From the NCBI GenBank assembly GCA_003755025.1, contig RJVL01000001.1:496001-560000 (forward strand): 64,000 bases of DNA, read 5' to 3'. The stretch's first letter is position 1. Every line of letters begins with the position of its first letter. Below, piece by piece: positions 20,950-31,379 of the stretch. A program made the translations under genes and the position numbers. The stretch comes from Diaphorobacter nitroreducens. GTDB taxonomy: Bacteria; Pseudomonadota; Gammaproteobacteria; Burkholderiales; Burkholderiaceae_C. The notes beneath the pieces were generated by a model that made no database searches, was not told where the DNA came from, and was given only the letters and a program-made list of their open reading frames with translations.

Positions 20950-20974
20950 AAAAAAGCCCCGCGATGCAGGGCTT
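20950..20974 (-). terminator. Intrinsic terminator after tRNA-Pro
   Basis: On the minus strand, AAGCCC, an eight-base loop, GGGGCTTTTTTG: a short GC stem followed by a T run, 16 bases past the tRNA 3' end. Confidence 0.75.
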
Positions 20975-20989
20975 GGGCATGAAAATAAC

Positions 20990-21066
20990 TGGTCGGGGTG
21001 AGAGGATTCGAACCTCCGGCCTCTACGTCCCGAACGTAGCGCTCTACCAGGCTAAGCTACACCCCG
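20990..21066 (-). tRNA. tRNA-Pro (anticodon CGG)
   Basis: A 77-base cloverleaf on the minus strand with acceptor CGGGGTG/CACCCCG, anticodon stem CTACG/CGTAG with loop TTCGGGA (anticodon CGG), T-loop GTTCGAATC, and an encoded CCA. It lies 21 bases downstream of the ispB stop codon and may be processed from the ispB transcript. Confidence 0.95.
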
Positions 21067-21087
21067 ATTCTGCCGCGATCGCCGATG

Positions 21088-22071
21088 CTAAGTTCGACGC
21101 TCCAACAGCTGAGCCGCCAATTGTAGCAAACCTTTGGAGTGCGGATTGATTGGTAAGTGAGCCGCTGCATCCATCGCGAGTTGTGCCTGTGTGGCGGCAG
21201 CCTGGCGCGTGGCATCCAAGGCGCCGGTCTTTTTGATAATGGAAATGACGGAAGATAGTTCGTCGGTGCTTCCCGTCTCGATGATGCTGCGCAGCAATGC
21301 TTGCTCTTGGGTATTGCCTCGCTGCATAGCGATGATCAGCGGCAGGGTGACTTTTCCTTCCCGCAGATCGTCGCCCAGATTCTTGCCCATTTCGTGGGCA
21401 TTTCCATCGTAGTCCAGCACATCGTCGATCACCTGGAACGCGGTGCCCAGAGCTTGGCCGTAGCTCGCGCAGGCGTGTTCTATTTCTGGCGGACTGGCTG
21501 CCAGAACGGCCGCGAGACGCGCGCTGGCCTCGAACAGCTTGGCTGTTTTTGAACGTATGACGTTCAGATATCCTGATTCACTCAGGGACGCGTCATGCGT
21601 ATTCATGAGTTGCTGTACTTCGCCCTCGGCAATGACATTGGTCGCGTCTGCCAGGATCTCCATCACGCGCAGGCTACTGGTCTCCACCATCATTTGGAAG
21701 GCGCGCGAGTACAGGAAGTCACCCACAAGCACGCTGGCGGGATTGCCAAAATTTTCATTGGCTGTCGGTCGCCCGCGCCGCAGCGTAGATTCATCGACCA
21801 CGTCGTCATGCAGCAAGGTGGCCGTGTGAATGAATTCCACTACCGCCGCCAGATTGAACCGTTGCGAACCTGTATATCCGAGGGCGCCGCTCATCAGTAG
21901 AAGCAGTGCCGGCCTCAGGCGCTTGCCGCCGGCGGAGATGATGTAACGGGCGACTTCGCCGACAAGCGGGACGGCGGATTGCAGGCGGGATGCGATGACC
22001 TTGTCCACCTCTTGCATGTCGTCGGCTATCAAGGCGAGGGTGGCGGCGGTGCTGGGGGAGTTGGCGGCCAA
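21088..22071 (-). CDS. ispB: Polyprenyl (octaprenyl) diphosphate synthase
   Basis: A trans-isoprenyl diphosphate synthase of 327 residues from the chosen start. It extends farnesyl diphosphate with isopentenyl diphosphate to make the ubiquinone side chain. The first aspartate-rich motif LLHDDVVDE (near residue 90) and the second VIDDVLDYDG (near 215) are intact. The open frame reaches back to a GTG at 22143. A consensus TATAAT lies inside that extension (22102-22107), which would place the transcript start downstream of the GTG. I therefore chose the TTG at 22071, which also matches the E. coli IspB N-terminal length. No clear Shine-Dalgarno precedes it. It shares a divergent region with rplU. 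Confidence 0.88.
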   Translation of the reverse strand: MAANSPSTAATLALIADDMQEVDKVIASRLQSAVPLVGEVARYIISAGGKRLRPALLLLMSGALGYTGSQRFNLAAVVEFIHTATLLHDDVVDESTLRRGRPTANENFGNPASVLVGDFLYSRAFQMMVETSSLRVMEILADATNVIAEGEVQQLMNTHDASLSESGYLNVIRSKTAKLFEASARLAAVLAASPPEIEHACASYGQALGTAFQVIDDVLDYDGNAHEMGKNLGDDLREGKVTLPLIIAMQRGNTQEQALLRSIIETGSTDELSSVISIIKKTGALDATRQAAATQAQLAMDAAAHLPINPHSKGLLQLAAQLLERRT

Positions 22072-22101
22072 GGTGAGTGCAGGTGCGGAGAAGAAAGAAG
22101 G

Positions 22102-22107
22102 ATTATA
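22102..22107 (-). promoter_or_regulatory. -10 box (TATAAT) for ispB
   Basis: A perfect TATAAT on the minus strand lies about 30 bases before the TTG start; the -35 region is weak (GCAGAC-like). Confidence 0.5.
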
Positions 22108-22182
22108 GGAAGGGTGGCGGGGCTGTCTGCCTGCGAGAAGCACAGGAGGCTGCTGCCTCTAGGCGGAGTTGACGACTCATGC

Positions 22183-22188
22183 TAGAAT
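22183..22188 (+). promoter_or_regulatory. Possible -10 box (TAGAAT) for rplU-rpmA
   Basis: TAGAAT lies about 50 bases before the rplU start. No good -35 box lies at standard spacing; a nearby TTGACG is only eight bases upstream. Confidence 0.35.
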
Positions 22189-22240
22189 CGCCGGCTCTGC
22201 GGAAGTCCGTCCGTAGAACTCCAACTCAGATGAGGTTTAC

Positions 22241-22552
22241 ATGTACGCGGTCATAAAAACCGGTGGCAAGCAGTATCGCGTTGCTGCCGGCGAAAAAATC
22301 AAAGTAGAACAGATTGCTGCGGAAGTAGGCCAGGAGATCGTGATTGACCAAGTTCTGGCTGTCGGCAACGGCGCTGAACTCAAGGTTGGCACGCCCCTGG
22401 TGTCCGGCGCAACGGTGAAGGCCACGGTCGTGGCTCATGGCAAGCACGACAAAGTGCGCATTTTCAAGATGCGTCGTCGCAAGCACTATCAGAAACGTCA
22501 AGGCCATCGTCAGCAGTTCACCGAACTGCAGATCCAGGCGATTGCTGCTTAA
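22241..22552 (+). CDS. rplU: 50S ribosomal protein L21
   Basis: A 103-residue L21, the same length as in E. coli. It is a large-subunit protein that contacts 23S rRNA and L20. The N-terminus [23 protein letters not shown] and the C-terminal [21 protein letters not shown] are diagnostic. It is followed after 17 bases by rpmA, the near-universal rplU-rpmA pair, with obgE next. It is divergent from ispB. Confidence 0.98.
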   Translation: MYAVIKTGGKQYRVAAGEKIKVEQIAAEVGQEIVIDQVLAVGNGAELKVGTPLVSGATVKATVVAHGKHDKVRIFKMRRRKHYQKRQGHRQQFTELQIQAIAA

Positions 22553-22569
22553 ATCAGGGAGCTGATCTC

Positions 22570-24047
<1,478 letters not shown>

Positions 24048-24055
24048 TGCGAGGA

Positions 24056-24115
24056 TTGCTATTTAATTTATAGCTGTTGGCGCTTGACTGACAAGCGCTA
24101 AGGCCTAATTTCTTA
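24056..24115 (+). repeat. Dispersed repeat, copy R4
   Basis: Reads TGCTATTTAATTTATAGCTG, then TTGGCGCTTG, loop, ACAAGCGCTAAGGCC and a tail of AATTTCTT. It lies between the obgE stop and the proB ATG, ending about five bases before that ATG. Confidence 0.92.
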
Positions 24116-24120
24116 TAAAA

Positions 24121-25263
24121 ATGGTGTCCAGTGTATTGCGCGACGCGCGTCGCATCGTGGTCAAGGTAGGGTCCAGTCTCGTCACGAATGAGGGGCGGGG
24201 ACTGGATGAGGTGGCCATTGGGGAGTGGTGCCGCCAACTGGCAGCGCTGGTGCGGGGGCAGGGGGGCGAGCCGCGTGAGGTCATCATGGTCTCCAGCGGA
24301 GCGATCGCCGAAGGCATGAAGCGCCTGGGCTGGAGCAGCCGCCCCGGCGAGATCCACGAACTGCAGGCCGCTGCCGCCGTGGGACAGATGGGGCTGGCGC
24401 AGATGTACGAGACCAAGCTGCGCGAGCAATCCATGGGCAGTGCGCAGGTGCTGCTGACCCATGCCGACTTGGCGGACCGCGAGCGCTATCTGAATGCCCG
24501 CTCCACCCTGCTGACGCTGCTGCGCTTGGGCGTGGTGCCGGTGATCAATGAGAACGACACCGTAGTCACCGACGAGATCAAGTTCGGTGACAACGATACT
24601 CTGGGGGCCCTCGTCGCCAACCTCGTCGAAGCCGACGCGCTGGTGATCCTGACCGACCAGAAGGGGCTGTACACCGCCGATCCGCGGCGCGACCCGCAGG
24701 CGCAGTTCGTCCACGAGGCGCAGGCTGGCGATGCGGCGCTGGAGGCAATGGCCGGCGGCGCGGGCTCCAGTATCGGCAAGGGCGGGATGATCACCAAGAT
24801 CCTCGCGGCCAAACGTGCGGCGGGCTCGGGTGCCTCCACCGTCATCGCATGGGGGCGGGAGCCGGACGTGCTGCTGCGGTTGGCCCGGGGCGAATCGATC
24901 GGCACGTTGCTCGTGGCGCAGACGCAGAAGAACCAGGCGCGCAAGCAGTGGATGGTGGACCACCTTCAACTGCGCGGCTCCGTGACGGTGGATGCCGGCG
25001 CGGCGGCCAAGCTGCGCGAAGACGGCAAGAGCCTGCTTCCGATCGGCATGGTGGCGGTGGAGGGCGACTTCGTGCGCGGCGATGTGATCGCGGTGCGCGA
25101 CGCCGGCGGCACAGAGATCGCCCGCGGTCTCGCCAACTATGCGAGCGCCGAGGCGCGCCTGCTGTGCCGCAAGCCTTCCGCAGAGTTCGAGCGCCTGCTG
25201 GGGTACGCGGCCGAACCGGAGATGGTTCACCGCGACAATATGGTGGTGCTCGGCGCGCGATGA
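24121..25263 (+). CDS. proB: Glutamate 5-kinase
   Basis: A 380-residue ProB, which phosphorylates glutamate in the first step of proline synthesis and is normally feedback-inhibited by proline. The amino acid kinase domain (about residues 5-260) contains [36 protein letters not shown] and [11 protein letters not shown]-terminal PUA domain starts near residue 285 ([25 protein letters not shown]). The ATG directly abuts the A-rich tail of repeat R4 and lacks a clear Shine-Dalgarno sequence. No proA is nearby. Confidence 0.96.
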   Translation: MVSSVLRDARRIVVKVGSSLVTNEGRGLDEVAIGEWCRQLAALVRGQGGEPREVIMVSSGAIAEGMKRLGWSSRPGEIHELQAAAAVGQMGLAQMYETKLREQSMGSAQVLLTHADLADRERYLNARSTLLTLLRLGVVPVINENDTVVTDEIKFGDNDTLGALVANLVEADALVILTDQKGLYTADPRRDPQAQFVHEAQAGDAALEAMAGGAGSSIGKGGMITKILAAKRAAGSGASTVIAWGREPDVLLRLARGESIGTLLVAQTQKNQARKQWMVDHLQLRGSVTVDAGAAAKLREDGKSLLPIGMVAVEGDFVRGDVIAVRDAGGTEIARGLANYASAEARLLCRKPSAEFERLLGYAAEPEMVHRDNMVVLGAR

Positions 25264-25268
25264 CGCTT

Positions 25269-25302
25269 AAGAAGGGTGCGTCTTGCGGACGCGTGCCTTC
25301 TT
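25269..25302. terminator. Likely bidirectional hairpin between proB and rppH
   Basis: AAGAAGG, a two-base mismatch, GCGTC, loop, then GACGC and CCTTCTT. It lies between convergent stop codons. Only short T and A runs flank it. Confidence 0.55.
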
Positions 25303-25309
25303 ACACACG

Positions 25310-25999
25310 CTAGGCGTCCAGTGGTTTCTTGGGGACGGGCAGGGTAGGCAGCGCCTCCAACGGCGCTGGCACGCTGTTTTGCGGGTCAGGGTCGAAGCTG
25401 GCGCCCGGAGGCAGTTCCATACCGGGCTTGACCAACAGTGAACTGGTACGGGGCAGCGAGGCTTGGCCGCTGCTCTCGTGCTCGCGCGTACGCATGCCGC
25501 TGCGCAAATAGCGGTTGCGCTGTTCGTGGCGCGGCAGAAAACGCGCCAGTTCAGTTAGCGCCATCTCATATACGCCTCGCTTGAACTCGACCACCACGTC
25601 CAGCGGAACCCAGTAGTCGTTCCAGCGCCAGGCGTCGAACTCTGGATGGTTGGTGGCGCGCAGGTTCAGGTCCCAATCGTGCCCCAGCAATTGCAGCAGG
25701 TACCAGATCTGTTTCTGACCCTTGTAGTGTCCGCGTGCATCGCGGCGGATGAACCGGTCTGGCACCTCGTAGCGCAACCAGTCCCGCGTACGGGCAATCA
25801 CACGCACCTGGGGCGGCAGCAGTCCTACCTCTTCGTGCAGTTCCCTGAACATGGCCTGCTCGGGGGTTTCTCCGCGGTCGATGCCGCCTTGAGGGAACTG
25901 CCAGCTATGGGTGCGTATGCGCTTGCCCCAGAATACCTGGTTTCTCTGGTTGAGCAGGATGATGCCGACATTTGGGCGGAATCCGTCCCGGTCGAGCAT
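25310..25999 (-). CDS. rppH: RNA pyrophosphohydrolase (NUDIX)
   Basis: A 229-residue RppH. It removes pyrophosphate from mRNA 5' ends and so triggers RNase E-dependent decay. The N-terminus [25 protein letters not shown] and the Nudix box [23 protein letters not shown] (near residues 38-60) are diagnostic. The catalytic core ends near residue 160. A C-terminal extension of about 65 residues, rich in proline, serine and alanine, is absent from the 176-residue E. coli enzyme. It is convergent with proB and divergent from proS. Confidence 0.93.
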
Positions 26000-26089
26000 A
26001 ATCTAACCCCAAATTTTTAAAACTGCGGTCATTATGCACGCTACCTCGCGTGCGGCAAGCGCACCCGCCCCAGTTGTCAAGCCCGTTCG

Positions 26090-27835
26090 ATGAAAGCTTC
26101 CCAATTTTTCATTTCCACCTTGAAAGAGGCGCCTGCCGACGCCGAGGTTGTCAGTCACCAACTCATGATGCGCGCAGGCCTCATCAAGAAGTTGGGTGCC
26201 GGGATTTACAACTACATGCCCATGGGCCTGCGCGTGATCCGCAAGGTGGAAGCCATCGTGCGCGAGGAGATGAACCGCGCCGGTGCCGTGGAATGCACCA
26301 TGCCCGTGGTGCAGCCCGCCGAGCTGTGGCAGGAGACCGGGCGCTTCGACAAGATGGGCCCCGAGTTGCTGCGTATTCACGACCGCCATGGGCGTGACTT
26401 CGTGATCCAGCCCACCAGCGAGGAAGTGGTCACTGACATCGCACGCCAGGAACTGCGTAGCTACAAGCAGCTGCCCAAGAACCTCTACCAGATCCAGACC
26501 AAGTTCCGCGACGAACGCCGCCCGCGCTTCGGGCTGATGCGCGGGCGCGAATTCATCATGAAGGACGCCTACAGTTTCGACCGGGACCAGGCCGGCGCCA
26601 AGGCGAGCTACCAGGTGATGGCGCAGGCCTATCGCCGCATCTTCGACCGCTTCGGCCTGCGCTACCGCGCCGTGGCGGCGGATTCGGGCGCCATCGGCGG
26701 CGACTTGAGCGAAGAGTTCCAGGTGATCGCCGCCACGGGTGAGGACGCGATCGTCTACTGCCCCGCCAGCGATTACGCGGCCAACATGGAAAAGGCCGAA
26801 GCGCTGGCCCCCGCGGGCGCGCGTCCCGCGGCTAAGCAGCCGCTGACGGTGACACCCACGCCTGGCAAGAGCACCTGCGCGGACGTGGCCGAACTGCTGA
26901 GCGTGCCGCTGAGCACTACGGTGAAATCGCTGGTGCTGGCCACGGACGAAACCGATGCGGCGGGCGAGATCATCCGCAGCCAGGTCTGGCTGCTGCTGCT
27001 GCGCGGCGACCACGACATGAACGAGATCAAGGTGGCCAAGGTGCCGGGCCTGGACGCGGGTTTCCGCTTTGCCACCGTGGCCGAGATCGGGGACCACTTT
27101 GGCTGCAAGCCGGGCTACCTGGGCCCGCTGAACCTGCAGAAGCCGGTGAAGCTGGTGGTGGACCGCGACGTGGCCGTGATGGCCGACTGGATCTGCGGAG
27201 CCAACCAGGAAGGTCACCACATCACCGGCGTGAACTGGGGCCGCGACCTGCCGGAGCCCGACATGGTGGCCGACCTGCGCAATGTGGTGGCTGGCGACCT
27301 GTCGCCGGACGGCCAAGGGGAACTTGCCATCGAGCGCGGCATCGAAGTCGGCCACGTGTTCTACCTCGGCACCAAGTATTCCAAAGCCATGAATGCCACC
27401 TTCCTCGGCGAAGACGGCAAGCCCGCTTTCTTCGAGATGGGCTGCTACGGCATTGGCATCACGCGCCTGCCGGCAGCGGCCATTGAGCAGAACCATGACG
27501 AGCGCGGCATCATCTGGCCCGACGCCATCGCCCCGTTCACCGTGGTCATCTGCCCCGTGGGCATGGACCGCAGCGAAGCCGTCAAGGCACAGGCCGAGTC
27601 GCTGTACGCCGACCTGCTAGCCGCCGGTGTGGACGTGATCCTGGACGACCGCGGCGAGCGCCCGGGCGCCATGTTTGCCGATTGGGAACTGATTGGTGTG
27701 CCCCATCGCGTGACCATTGGCGACAAGAGCCTCAAGGAAGGGCAGGTCGAATACCAGCACCGCCGCGATGCATCTGCCACCAAAGTGGGCGTGGCGGACA
27801 TCCTGGCGCATGTGAAGGAACGGCTGGCAGCATGA
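26090..27835 (+). CDS. proS: Prolyl-tRNA synthetase
   Basis: A 581-residue class II ProRS of the bacterial type with an inserted editing domain. It charges tRNA-Pro and hydrolyses mischarged Ala-tRNA-Pro. The N-terminal [27 protein letters not shown] is diagnostic. Motif 2 is [25 protein letters not shown]; the INS editing domain spans roughly residues 225-390; motif 3 is [17 protein letters not shown]. The anticodon-binding domain forms the C-terminus. The downstream transglycosylase starts 20 bases later. Confidence 0.98.
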   Translation: MKASQFFISTLKEAPADAEVVSHQLMMRAGLIKKLGAGIYNYMPMGLRVIRKVEAIVREEMNRAGAVECTMPVVQPAELWQETGRFDKMGPELLRIHDRHGRDFVIQPTSEEVVTDIARQELRSYKQLPKNLYQIQTKFRDERRPRFGLMRGREFIMKDAYSFDRDQAGAKASYQVMAQAYRRIFDRFGLRYRAVAADSGAIGGDLSEEFQVIAATGEDAIVYCPASDYAANMEKAEALAPAGARPAAKQPLTVTPTPGKSTCADVAELLSVPLSTTVKSLVLATDETDAAGEIIRSQVWLLLLRGDHDMNEIKVAKVPGLDAGFRFATVAEIGDHFGCKPGYLGPLNLQKPVKLVVDRDVAVMADWICGANQEGHHITGVNWGRDLPEPDMVADLRNVVAGDLSPDGQGELAIERGIEVGHVFYLGTKYSKAMNATFLGEDGKPAFFEMGCYGIGITRLPAAAIEQNHDERGIIWPDAIAPFTVVICPVGMDRSEAVKAQAESLYADLLAAGVDVILDDRGERPGAMFADWELIGVPHRVTIGDKSLKEGQVEYQHRRDASATKVGVADILAHVKERLAA

Positions 27836-27855
27836 ACGCGGCGGGAGGTGGTCCA

Positions 27856-28512
27856 ATGACCGACGAACGGCAGGGCCGGCTGTCGCGCCGCGCCTGCCTG
27901 GCTTCGCTGGCGGCGGGGCCGGCTGCATGGCTGGGCGTGGCTGCACCTGCGCATGCGGGGAGCCAGCTGGAGGAGCCGTTGATCGATTCCGTGCGCACCG
28001 CGCTCAGCTCCGCCGTGGCAGACCTGGCACCGCCCGAGCCGCTGTTTGCCTCCACCGAGGCACGCCTGCTGTATCTGCGCTGGCTTGGCACCATGAGCGA
28101 CCGCCTGCGCCGGCGCAAGCCCGAATGGGAAGTGCGCCGCGACTTCCTGCAGACGGTGTGGTACGAGTCCAAGCGCTCGGGGCTGGATGTGTCCCTGGTC
28201 ATGGGTCTGATCCAGGTGGAGAGCGCATTTCGCAAGTTCGCCGTCTCTCCGGTGGGCGCGCGCGGCTATATGCAGGTGATGCCATTCTGGACCCGCGTGA
28301 TCGGTGACGGCGACCCGGGCAAGCTGTTCCACATGCAGACCAACCTGCGCTTTGGCTGCGTGATCCTGCGCCACTACCTCGACCGCGAGCGGGGCGACCT
28401 GTACATGGCGCTGGGCCGCTACAACGGCAGCCGGGGCAAGGCGCCGTATCCGAGCGCCGTGTTCGCAGCGCAGCGCAACTGGTTCTTCCAGGAACGTACT
28501 TCGGACGCCTGA
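27856..28512 (+). CDS. Lytic transglycosylase (SLT domain) with Tat-like signal
   Basis: A 218-residue soluble lytic transglycosylase-like protein, expected to cleave glycan strands in the periplasm. The signal peptide contains SRRACLASLA before a hydrophobic stretch ending AHA, which resembles a twin-arginine signal. The SLT domain has the catalytic glutamate in LIQVESAFRKFAVSPVGARGYMQVMPFW (near residue 121) and the C-terminal GRYNGSRGKAPYP motif. I chose the ATG at 27856 because GGAGGTGG precedes it at good spacing; an alternative ATG at 27832 overlaps the proS stop as ATGA. It is probably coexpressed with proS. Confidence 0.85.
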   Translation: MTDERQGRLSRRACLASLAAGPAAWLGVAAPAHAGSQLEEPLIDSVRTALSSAVADLAPPEPLFASTEARLLYLRWLGTMSDRLRRRKPEWEVRRDFLQTVWYESKRSGLDVSLVMGLIQVESAFRKFAVSPVGARGYMQVMPFWTRVIGDGDPGKLFHMQTNLRFGCVILRHYLDRERGDLYMALGRYNGSRGKAPYPSAVFAAQRNWFFQERTSDA

Positions 28513-28530
28513 TCTGCCGTCGGCCAGCGT

Positions 28531-28554
28531 GCCATACCGCGTCTTGCGGATGGC
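28531..28554. terminator. Hairpin between convergent transglycosylase and CNNM genes
   Basis: GCCAT-A-CCGC pairs with GCGG-ATGGC around a five-base loop. There is no T run, so terminator function is uncertain. Confidence 0.35.
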
Positions 28555-28597
28555 CACACACGCCGGCTGGTGCTGCCCTTGTCAGCAGCGCCGCCCC

Positions 28598-29914
28598 TTA
28601 TTCAACGGGCAGCACTGGTTTGGACGCGCCTTCCAGCCTTGACACCATCACCTGGTCGATGCGATAGCTGTCCACGTCCAGCACTTCGAACTTGTAGCCC
28701 CCGAAGGTCACGCTGTCGGTGCGGCGCGGCACCCGGCGCAGCATCACCATCAGAAAGCCCGCCAGGGTCTCGTACTCATCGGCGTGCGGCAGCTCGTCCA
28801 GGCCCAGGGCGTGCAGCACGTCGGACACGGGCGTGGTGCCGTCGATGAGCCAGGAATTCTCGTCGCGACGCACGATCTGCTCCTCATCCGCCGGGCCCAC
28901 CAGGTCACCCATCACCGTGCTCATCACATCGTTGAGTGTGACCACGCCCACGACCAGGCTGTATTCGTTGACGATGACGGCGAAGTCCTCATGCACCTGG
29001 CGGAACTGCTCCAGCACTTCGGCCAGCGACAGCCGGTCCGGCACGATGAGCACCTTGCGTACCAGGCCCTCGTCGGCCAGCGAGATGGGCTGGTTGTTCA
29101 GCACGCGCTGGAACAGGTCCTTGGCGTCCACGTAGCCGACCACGTGGTCGATGTCGCCTTCGCACACGGGGTAGGTGGAAAACGGCTCGGCCGCAATGCG
29201 TGCGCGGATCACCGTGTCGGGATCGTCGCGCAGGAAATAAGCCACGCGGTCGCGCGGCGACATGCTGCTCGCCACGCTGCGCGTGTCCAGCTCGAACACG
29301 TTCTCGATCACCTGCTGCTCGCGCGCGGCCAGCACGCCGGCGCGTGCGCCAGCTTCCATCATGGCCAGGATGTCATCGGAGGTGACGCGGTCGTCGCGCA
29401 GCGCGTTCATGCCCAGCACGCGGAACAGCAGGTCCGCGCAGCGGCTGTACAGCCATACCACGGGCCGCAACAGTGCCATGGTGGCCTGCATGGGCGCCAC
29501 CACGCGCAGCGCCAGGCGCTCGGGCTCCGCCATGCCCATGCGTTTGGGGAACAGGTCGGCAAACAGGATGAACAGCGACGTGATGACGGTGAATGACAGC
29601 AGGAAACCCGCCGTCTGCGCATGCGAGGCGCCCAGCCACATACCGAAGAAGCCGGAGAAGTGCGGGCTCAAGGTGCCTTCGCCCACGATGCCGCCCAGCA
29701 CGGCCACGGCGTTCTGGCCGATCTGTACGGCGGTGAAATAGTCGCCCGGGTTTTCCTGCAGCCGCAGCACGCGGTCGGCGCGGTGGTCCCCCTCGTCGGC
29801 CAGTTGGCGCAGCCGCAGGCGGCGCGATGCCGCAAGGGAAATCTCGGCCAGCGAGAAGAAGGCACTGGCCCCGATGAGGGCGGTGATGACGATCAGGCTT
29901 TCGGACAAAGGCAT
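28598..29914 (-). CDS. CNNM/CorC-type (HlyC/YfjD-family) membrane protein with CBS domains
   Basis: A 438-residue member of the DUF21-CBS-CorC family, often annotated hemolysin family or magnesium/cobalt efflux protein. The N-terminal DUF21 membrane domain (about residues 1-190) starts MPLSESLIVITALIGASAFFSLAEISL and contains three to four helices. A CBS pair spans about 215-330, with VASSMSPRDRV at its entry, and a CorC_HlyC domain (about 345-430) ends the protein. The likely role is divalent cation export or homeostasis. I chose the ATG at 29914; the longer frame adds an Arg/Cys-rich stretch unlike the family. Confidence 0.9.
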   Translation of the reverse strand: MPLSESLIVITALIGASAFFSLAEISLAASRRLRLRQLADEGDHRADRVLRLQENPGDYFTAVQIGQNAVAVLGGIVGEGTLSPHFSGFFGMWLGASHAQTAGFLLSFTVITSLFILFADLFPKRMGMAEPERLALRVVAPMQATMALLRPVVWLYSRCADLLFRVLGMNALRDDRVTSDDILAMMEAGARAGVLAAREQQVIENVFELDTRSVASSMSPRDRVAYFLRDDPDTVIRARIAAEPFSTYPVCEGDIDHVVGYVDAKDLFQRVLNNQPISLADEGLVRKVLIVPDRLSLAEVLEQFRQVHEDFAVIVNEYSLVVGVVTLNDVMSTVMGDLVGPADEEQIVRRDENSWLIDGTTPVSDVLHALGLDELPHADEYETLAGFLMVMLRRVPRRTDSVTFGGYKFEVLDVDSYRIDQVMVSRLEGASKPVLPVE

Positions 29915-30037
29915 GGAGCGAGGATGCAATGCCGCGCGCCTGTCGTGCAGCGGGGTGTGCCAAGCACGCAGACACGGGGCCAGGTGCCGCCAAGTGTAGC
30001 GGGCCCGCGTGGCGGGGCGCTGCGCGCGCCGGCGGAC

Positions 30038-30065
30038 ATAAAAAAACCGCCCGAAGAGGGCGGTT
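30038..30065 (-). terminator. Intrinsic terminator after grxD
   Basis: On the minus strand AACCGCCC and GGGCGGTT pair around a five-base loop and are followed by a run of seven T/A-rich bases. It ends the hemA-prfA-prmC-grxD transcription unit. Confidence 0.85.
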
Positions 30066-30092
30066 GGTCCATTGGCGGCAGGACGCGGCGCT

Positions 30093-30422
30093 TCAGGCGG
30101 CGTCGCCGGTGCCCAGCACCTGCTGCAGTTCACCGGACTCGTACATCTCCATCATGATGTCCGAGCCACCGATGAACTCGCCCTTCACGTAGAGCTGGGG
30201 GATGGTGGGCCAGTGGCTGTAGTCCTTGATGCCCTGGCGGATTTCCTGGTCATCCAGCACGTTCACGGTGGCGATATTCTTGGGGTCCACGCCGCAGGCC
30301 TTGAGGATCTGCACGGCGCGGCCCGAGAAGCCGCACATCGGAAAGCTGGCGTTGCCTTTCATGAACAGCAGAATGTCGTTGGTCTTGACCAGTTGGTCGA
30401 TGCGTTGCTGGACGTCGCTCAT
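30093..30422 (-). CDS. grxD: Monothiol glutaredoxin (Grx4 family)
   Basis: A 109-residue monothiol glutaredoxin with the CGFS active site at residues 30-33. Such proteins bind a glutathione-ligated [2Fe-2S] cluster and pass it to BolA-type partners or apo-proteins. The N-terminal QRIDQLVKTNDILLFMKG, the WPTIPQLYVKGEFIGGSDIMMEM cis-proline/glutathione-binding block and the length all fit. It is the last gene after hemA-prfA-prmC on the minus strand, about 55 bases after prmC, and a clear terminator follows it. Confidence 0.95.
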   Translation of the reverse strand: MSDVQQRIDQLVKTNDILLFMKGNASFPMCGFSGRAVQILKACGVDPKNIATVNVLDDQEIRQGIKDYSHWPTIPQLYVKGEFIGGSDIMMEMYESGELQQVLGTGDAA

Positions 30423-30476
30423 GGGGTTCTCCTGAAGGGGGGCGCCCTGGGGCAGGGCGGCGATGGGGGGATTATT

Positions 30477-31319
30477 TCACTGCGGGGCGCCGCCGGGCAT
30501 TGACCCGCCGGAGCATCGGGCTATGCCGGCCAGATCGTGGCGGCTTTGCACCTGGTCAAAGCCTGCGTCGCGCAGCAGTGTTTGCACGGCCTCGGCCTGG
30601 TCCCACCCATGCTCCAGCAGCAGCCAGCCGCCGGGCGCCAGCCGCGCAGGCGCCTGCGCCACGATGGTGCGGATGTCCTCCAGGCCGTCGGCGCCGCTGG
30701 CCAGCGCGGACAGCGGCTCATGGGTGAGCGCGGCCAGGTGCGGGTCCTGCGCGGGGATGTAGGGCGGATTGCTGACGATGGCATCGAACGGACCATCCAC
30801 CCCATGCAGCCAGTTGCCTTGGATGAAGCGCACGGGCAGGCCCAACTGCCCGGCATTGGCGCGGGCGACGGCCAGCGCGCCGGCGCTGGCGTCCACGGCC
30901 AGCACCTGGGCATCGGGGCGCTCATGCTGCAGCGCCAGGGCGATGGCCCCGCTGCCGGTGCCCAGATCGGCCACGCGCGGCGCGGCGCGCGTGGCCAGCA
31001 CCTCCAGCGCCCACGCCACCAGTGTCTCGGTGTCCGGGCGCGGGTCCAGCACGCGCGCGTCCACGGACAGCGGCAGGCCCCAGAACTCTTTGCGCCCAAG
31101 AAGGTAGGCCACGGGTTCTCCCTTGGCCCGGCGCGCGCGCAGCGCGGCGTACTGTTCCATGGCCGCCGCGGGCAGCGTGTCGCCGTCGTGCGCCAGCAGC
31201 CAGGCGCGGTCGGTCGGCGCGCGCCCCAGCACATGCAGCAGCAGCATCTGCGCGTCGATGCGCCCCAGCCCTGCGGCTTGGGCCTGGGCCAACGCCTGGG
31301 CCAGCGTGATTGAAGGCAT
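30477..31319 (-). CDS. prmC: Release factor glutamine methyltransferase
   Basis: A 280-residue PrmC (HemK), which N5-methylates the glutamine of the GGQ motif in release factors RF1 and RF2. The N-terminal helical domain recognises the release factor. The methyltransferase fold has VADLGTGSGAIALAL (SAM site, near residue 120) and the catalytic NPPYIP near 184. It follows prfA, its substrate gene, in the conserved hemA-prfA-prmC order. Repeat R5 fills the prfA-prmC gap. Confidence 0.95.
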   Translation of the reverse strand: MPSITLAQALAQAQAAGLGRIDAQMLLLHVLGRAPTDRAWLLAHDGDTLPAAAMEQYAALRARRAKGEPVAYLLGRKEFWGLPLSVDARVLDPRPDTETLVAWALEVLATRAAPRVADLGTGSGAIALALQHERPDAQVLAVDASAGALAVARANAGQLGLPVRFIQGNWLHGVDGPFDAIVSNPPYIPAQDPHLAALTHEPLSALASGADGLEDIRTIVAQAPARLAPGGWLLLEHGWDQAEAVQTLLRDAGFDQVQSRHDLAGIARCSGGSMPGGAPQ

Positions 31320-31321
31320 AG

Positions 31322-31379
31322 GTGCTTCTCTATGGATAGCTGTTGGCGCTTGCTGTGTGGGCGCTAGAGTCCAAAATCA
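31322..31379 (+). repeat. Dispersed repeat, copy R5 (contains the prfA stop codon)
   Basis: Reads GGATAGCTGTTGGCGCTTG, loop, GGGCGCTAGAGTCCAAAATCA in plus orientation, against the flanking minus-strand genes. The final TCA is the prfA stop codon on the other strand. The other end lies two bases from the prmC start. Confidence 0.88.

Noticed and set aside
20752-20989. 238-base gap between pilB and tRNA-Pro as a possible small gene
   Set aside because: Only a short plus-strand frame overlapping the tRNA and its terminator; no coding signal. No sigma54-like promoter was found for pilB.
28664-28700. GATAGCTGTCCACG inside the CNNM gene, resembling the repeat head
   Set aside because: No paired arms or tail follow, and the codons encode a conserved stretch; probably chance.
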